Program-made: the position numbers and the translations under genes | The notes under the pieces: model-generated | Databases searched by the model: none | What the model was told of the DNA's origin: nothing | What the model saw: the letters and a program-made list of their open reading frames with translations, nothing else | Shown: positions 5,820 through 7,083 of the stretch, one piece after another | Layout of the letters: the number at the start of each line of letters is the position of its first letter | Position numbering within the stretch: position 1 is the first letter of the stretch | Assembly: GCA_002455215.1 (NCBI GenBank) | Contig: DKKK01000013.1 | Location: 1 to 7,083 of the forward strand | Length of the DNA stretch: 7,083 bases | Reading direction: 5' to 3' | DNA from: Anaerolineales bacterium UBA6668 | GTDB lineage: Bacteria > Chloroflexota > Anaerolineae > Anaerolineales > UBA6668

Positions 5820-6923
5820 ATGTTTAAAGGCGCAAAATCCCAAGAAAGAGTTTCCAGCATCCTAATCAATGGCTCTTTAGTCATCATTTGCTTATTGTGG
5901 ATAATCCCAGTCTTTGGTTTATTGGTTTCTTCCTTTCGAGATCGCTTCGACATTGCCACATCCGGTTGGTGGACCATTTTCCCACACCGCGAATGGGTCA
6001 AAACGGCTGAACTCGACCCCAAAACGCTCGGCGTTGACCCCAATAGCGTGATGACCATTGAAGGCGCAACCGGCACTTTTGAAGAGTTCCGGGCTGGCAT
6101 TGAAGAGGACGGCGTGCGTGTGCAATGGGTGGGCAATAAACGCTTAGGCAAGGTTGAAGTACAACAGATGGAATGGACCACCCGTGCCAAATTGACCACT
6201 GAAAACTATGCCAACGTGCTGACCGGTAAGCGATACACCTTTACCGATGAAAACGGCAACGAAAAAGAAGTGCAAGGCGATAATTTGGGCGGCGCATTTC
6301 TTAACTCCATCGGTGTTACCATCCCAGCCACTGTCATTCCCATTCTGATTGCCGCTTTTGCCGCCTATGGCTTTGCCTGGATGCAATTCCCCGGCAGGCG
6401 GCTGTTCTTCATCACCCTGATTGCTTTGCTGGTTGTGCCCTTGCAAATCTCGCTCGTCCCCATCCTGCGCGACTACACCCGGCTTGGGCTAAACGGTACT
6501 TACTTAGCCATTTGGCTGGCACACACTGGCTTTGGGCTACCCTTGGCAACTTATTTGCTCTATAACTATGTGAGCCAACTGCCACGCGACATTCTGGAAT
6601 CTGCCTTCATTGACGGCGCATCCCACTTCACCGTGTTCACCCGTCTCATTTTGCCGCTTTCCTTCCCCGCATTGGCATCCTTCGCCATTTTCCAATTCCT
6701 GTGGGTGTGGAACGATTACCTTGTAGCACTCATCTTCATTGGCGACAACCCCGCACTGAAGCTACTCACCATGCGTCTGGTGGATGTGGTGGGTTCACGC
6801 GGCAACGACTGGCACCTGCTCACTGCCGCCGCTTTTGTGACCATGATTTTGCCCATGACTGTCTTCCTTTCGATGCAACGCTACTTTGTGCGTGGTTTGC
6901 TCGCTGGTTCAGTTAAAGGCTAG
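5820..6923 (+). CDS. aglG: Sugar ABC transporter permease, MalG/AglG-type (CUT1) with a large extracytoplasmic loop
   Basis: This 367-residue membrane protein is the second channel half. Six helices are visible at about 16-38, 165-187, 195-215, 225-247, 281-303 and 334-352. The cytoplasmic EAA loop reads ESAFIDGASH (260-269), with Gly266 and Pro279 conserved; the first Ala is replaced by Ser. Segments such as IPILIAAFAAYGFAW (173-187), IWLAHTGFGLPLA (231-243), FPALASFAIFQFLW (282-295) and the C-terminus RGLLAGSVKG (358-367) closely recall rhizobial AglG. Between helices 1 and 2 is an extracytoplasmic loop of about 120 residues (39-160), far longer than in MalG. AglG proteins also have an insert here, so this supports the family call. 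ATG 5820 is preceded by GGAGG 11 nt upstream, inside the previous gene. No ATPase gene follows before the terminator. Confidence 0.93.
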   Translation: MFKGAKSQERVSSILINGSLVIICLLWIIPVFGLLVSSFRDRFDIATSGWWTIFPHREWVKTAELDPKTLGVDPNSVMTIEGATGTFEEFRAGIEEDGVRVQWVGNKRLGKVEVQQMEWTTRAKLTTENYANVLTGKRYTFTDENGNEKEVQGDNLGGAFLNSIGVTIPATVIPILIAAFAAYGFAWMQFPGRRLFFITLIALLVVPLQISLVPILRDYTRLGLNGTYLAIWLAHTGFGLPLATYLLYNYVSQLPRDILESAFIDGASHFTVFTRLILPLSFPALASFAIFQFLWVWNDYLVALIFIGDNPALKLLTMRLVDVVGSRGNDWHLLTAAAFVTMILPMTVFLSMQRYFVRGLLAGSVKG

Positions 6924-6940
6924 TTCTTCTCTTATCATTT

Positions 6941-6985
6941 ACGGGATATGGTTACGGAAACCCGTAGGCTATATCCCGTTTTTTT
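6941..6985 (+). terminator. Strong intrinsic terminator of the transporter operon
   Basis: ACGGGATAT (6941-6949) pairs exactly with ATATCCCGT (6971-6979). An inner stem TACGG (6953-6957) with CCGTA (6962-6966) stacks close by through G-T and G-C pairs and one bulge. A run of seven T (6979-6985) follows the stem. It starts 17 nt after the last permease stop codon, so it ends the operon here. Confidence 0.92.
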
Positions 6986-7057
6986 GTAACTGCTCAGGCT
7001 AGTGAAAACCAATCATTGTGCAGGGTTGTCCTTGGATAAGTGGAAAACAACCTAAAA

Positions 7058-7083
7058 ATGGCACCCATCAAAATTCAGCGTAA
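7058..7083 (+). CDS. Possible start of a further gene, cut by the window edge
   Basis: ATG 7058 opens a frame that stays open to the last base, encoding MAPIKIQR and one incomplete codon. No Shine-Dalgarno is seen just upstream, and no clear promoter is recognised between the terminator and this ATG. Eight codons carry almost no coding evidence, so this may be chance. Nothing else is evident in 6986-7057. Confidence 0.2.

Noticed and set aside
7041..7054. TGGAAA half-site near the right edge as another operator
   Set aside because: The second half does not match the palindrome. A single 6-bp half-site is expected by chance in 7 kb.
1..7083. CRISPR arrays, tRNA or rRNA genes, insertion sequences, phage or defence genes
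   Set aside because: I saw no regularly spaced repeats, transposase or integrase motifs, cloverleaf-like sequences or defence domains. The large open frames all belong to the sugar-use locus.

Overview
This window carries a compact carbohydrate-uptake locus, with every gene on the + strand. The likely source is a member of the Chloroflexota (Anaerolineae-like). The main clue is the substrate-binding lipoprotein: its lipobox Cys is followed directly by a long Thr/Pro/Ala/Glu linker of the kind common in that phylum. The phylum call is inferred from protein style, because no rRNA or other marker gene is present.

Layout. Positions 1-130 hold a plausible sigma-70-type promoter and an inverted repeat. 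Next is a two-domain family-3 glycoside hydrolase without a signal peptide (131-1723), probably a cytoplasmic beta-N-acetylhexosaminidase or phosphorylase of the NagZ type. The gap 1724-1893 holds a near-perfect promoter (TTGACA, 18 bp, TATAAT) whose start site lies on a perfect 14-bp LacI-family operator, followed by a second palindrome in the leader. Then come a LacI-family regulator (1894-2895), a lipoprotein sugar-binding protein (2976-4412), and two inner-membrane permeases (4621-5817 and 5820-6923). The last three resemble the AglE, AglF and AglG subunits of the rhizobial alpha-glucoside ABC transporter. A strong intrinsic terminator (6941-6985) closes the unit. The final 98 bases may contain the first codons of another gene.

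How the parts fit. The regulator probably represses its own promoter. I see no convincing promoter between it and the binding protein, so regulator and transporter probably form one sugar-inducible operon. A 14-bp perfect stem-loop between the binding-protein and permease genes, with no T-run after it, is placed where it could keep binding-protein mRNA more abundant than permease mRNA, as in malE-malF. No ATPase subunit is encoded before the terminator, so the transporter must use one made elsewhere, probably a shared MsmX/MsiK/MalK type. The GH3 enzyme could process the imported sugar, but it has its own promoter and its predicted beta-hexosaminide specificity does not match an alpha-glucoside label, so the real substrate is open.

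I do not see a clearly new biological system. The most informative points are the regulatory architecture, the intercistronic hairpin, the missing ATPase, the altered GH3 motif and the large extracytoplasmic loop in the second permease.
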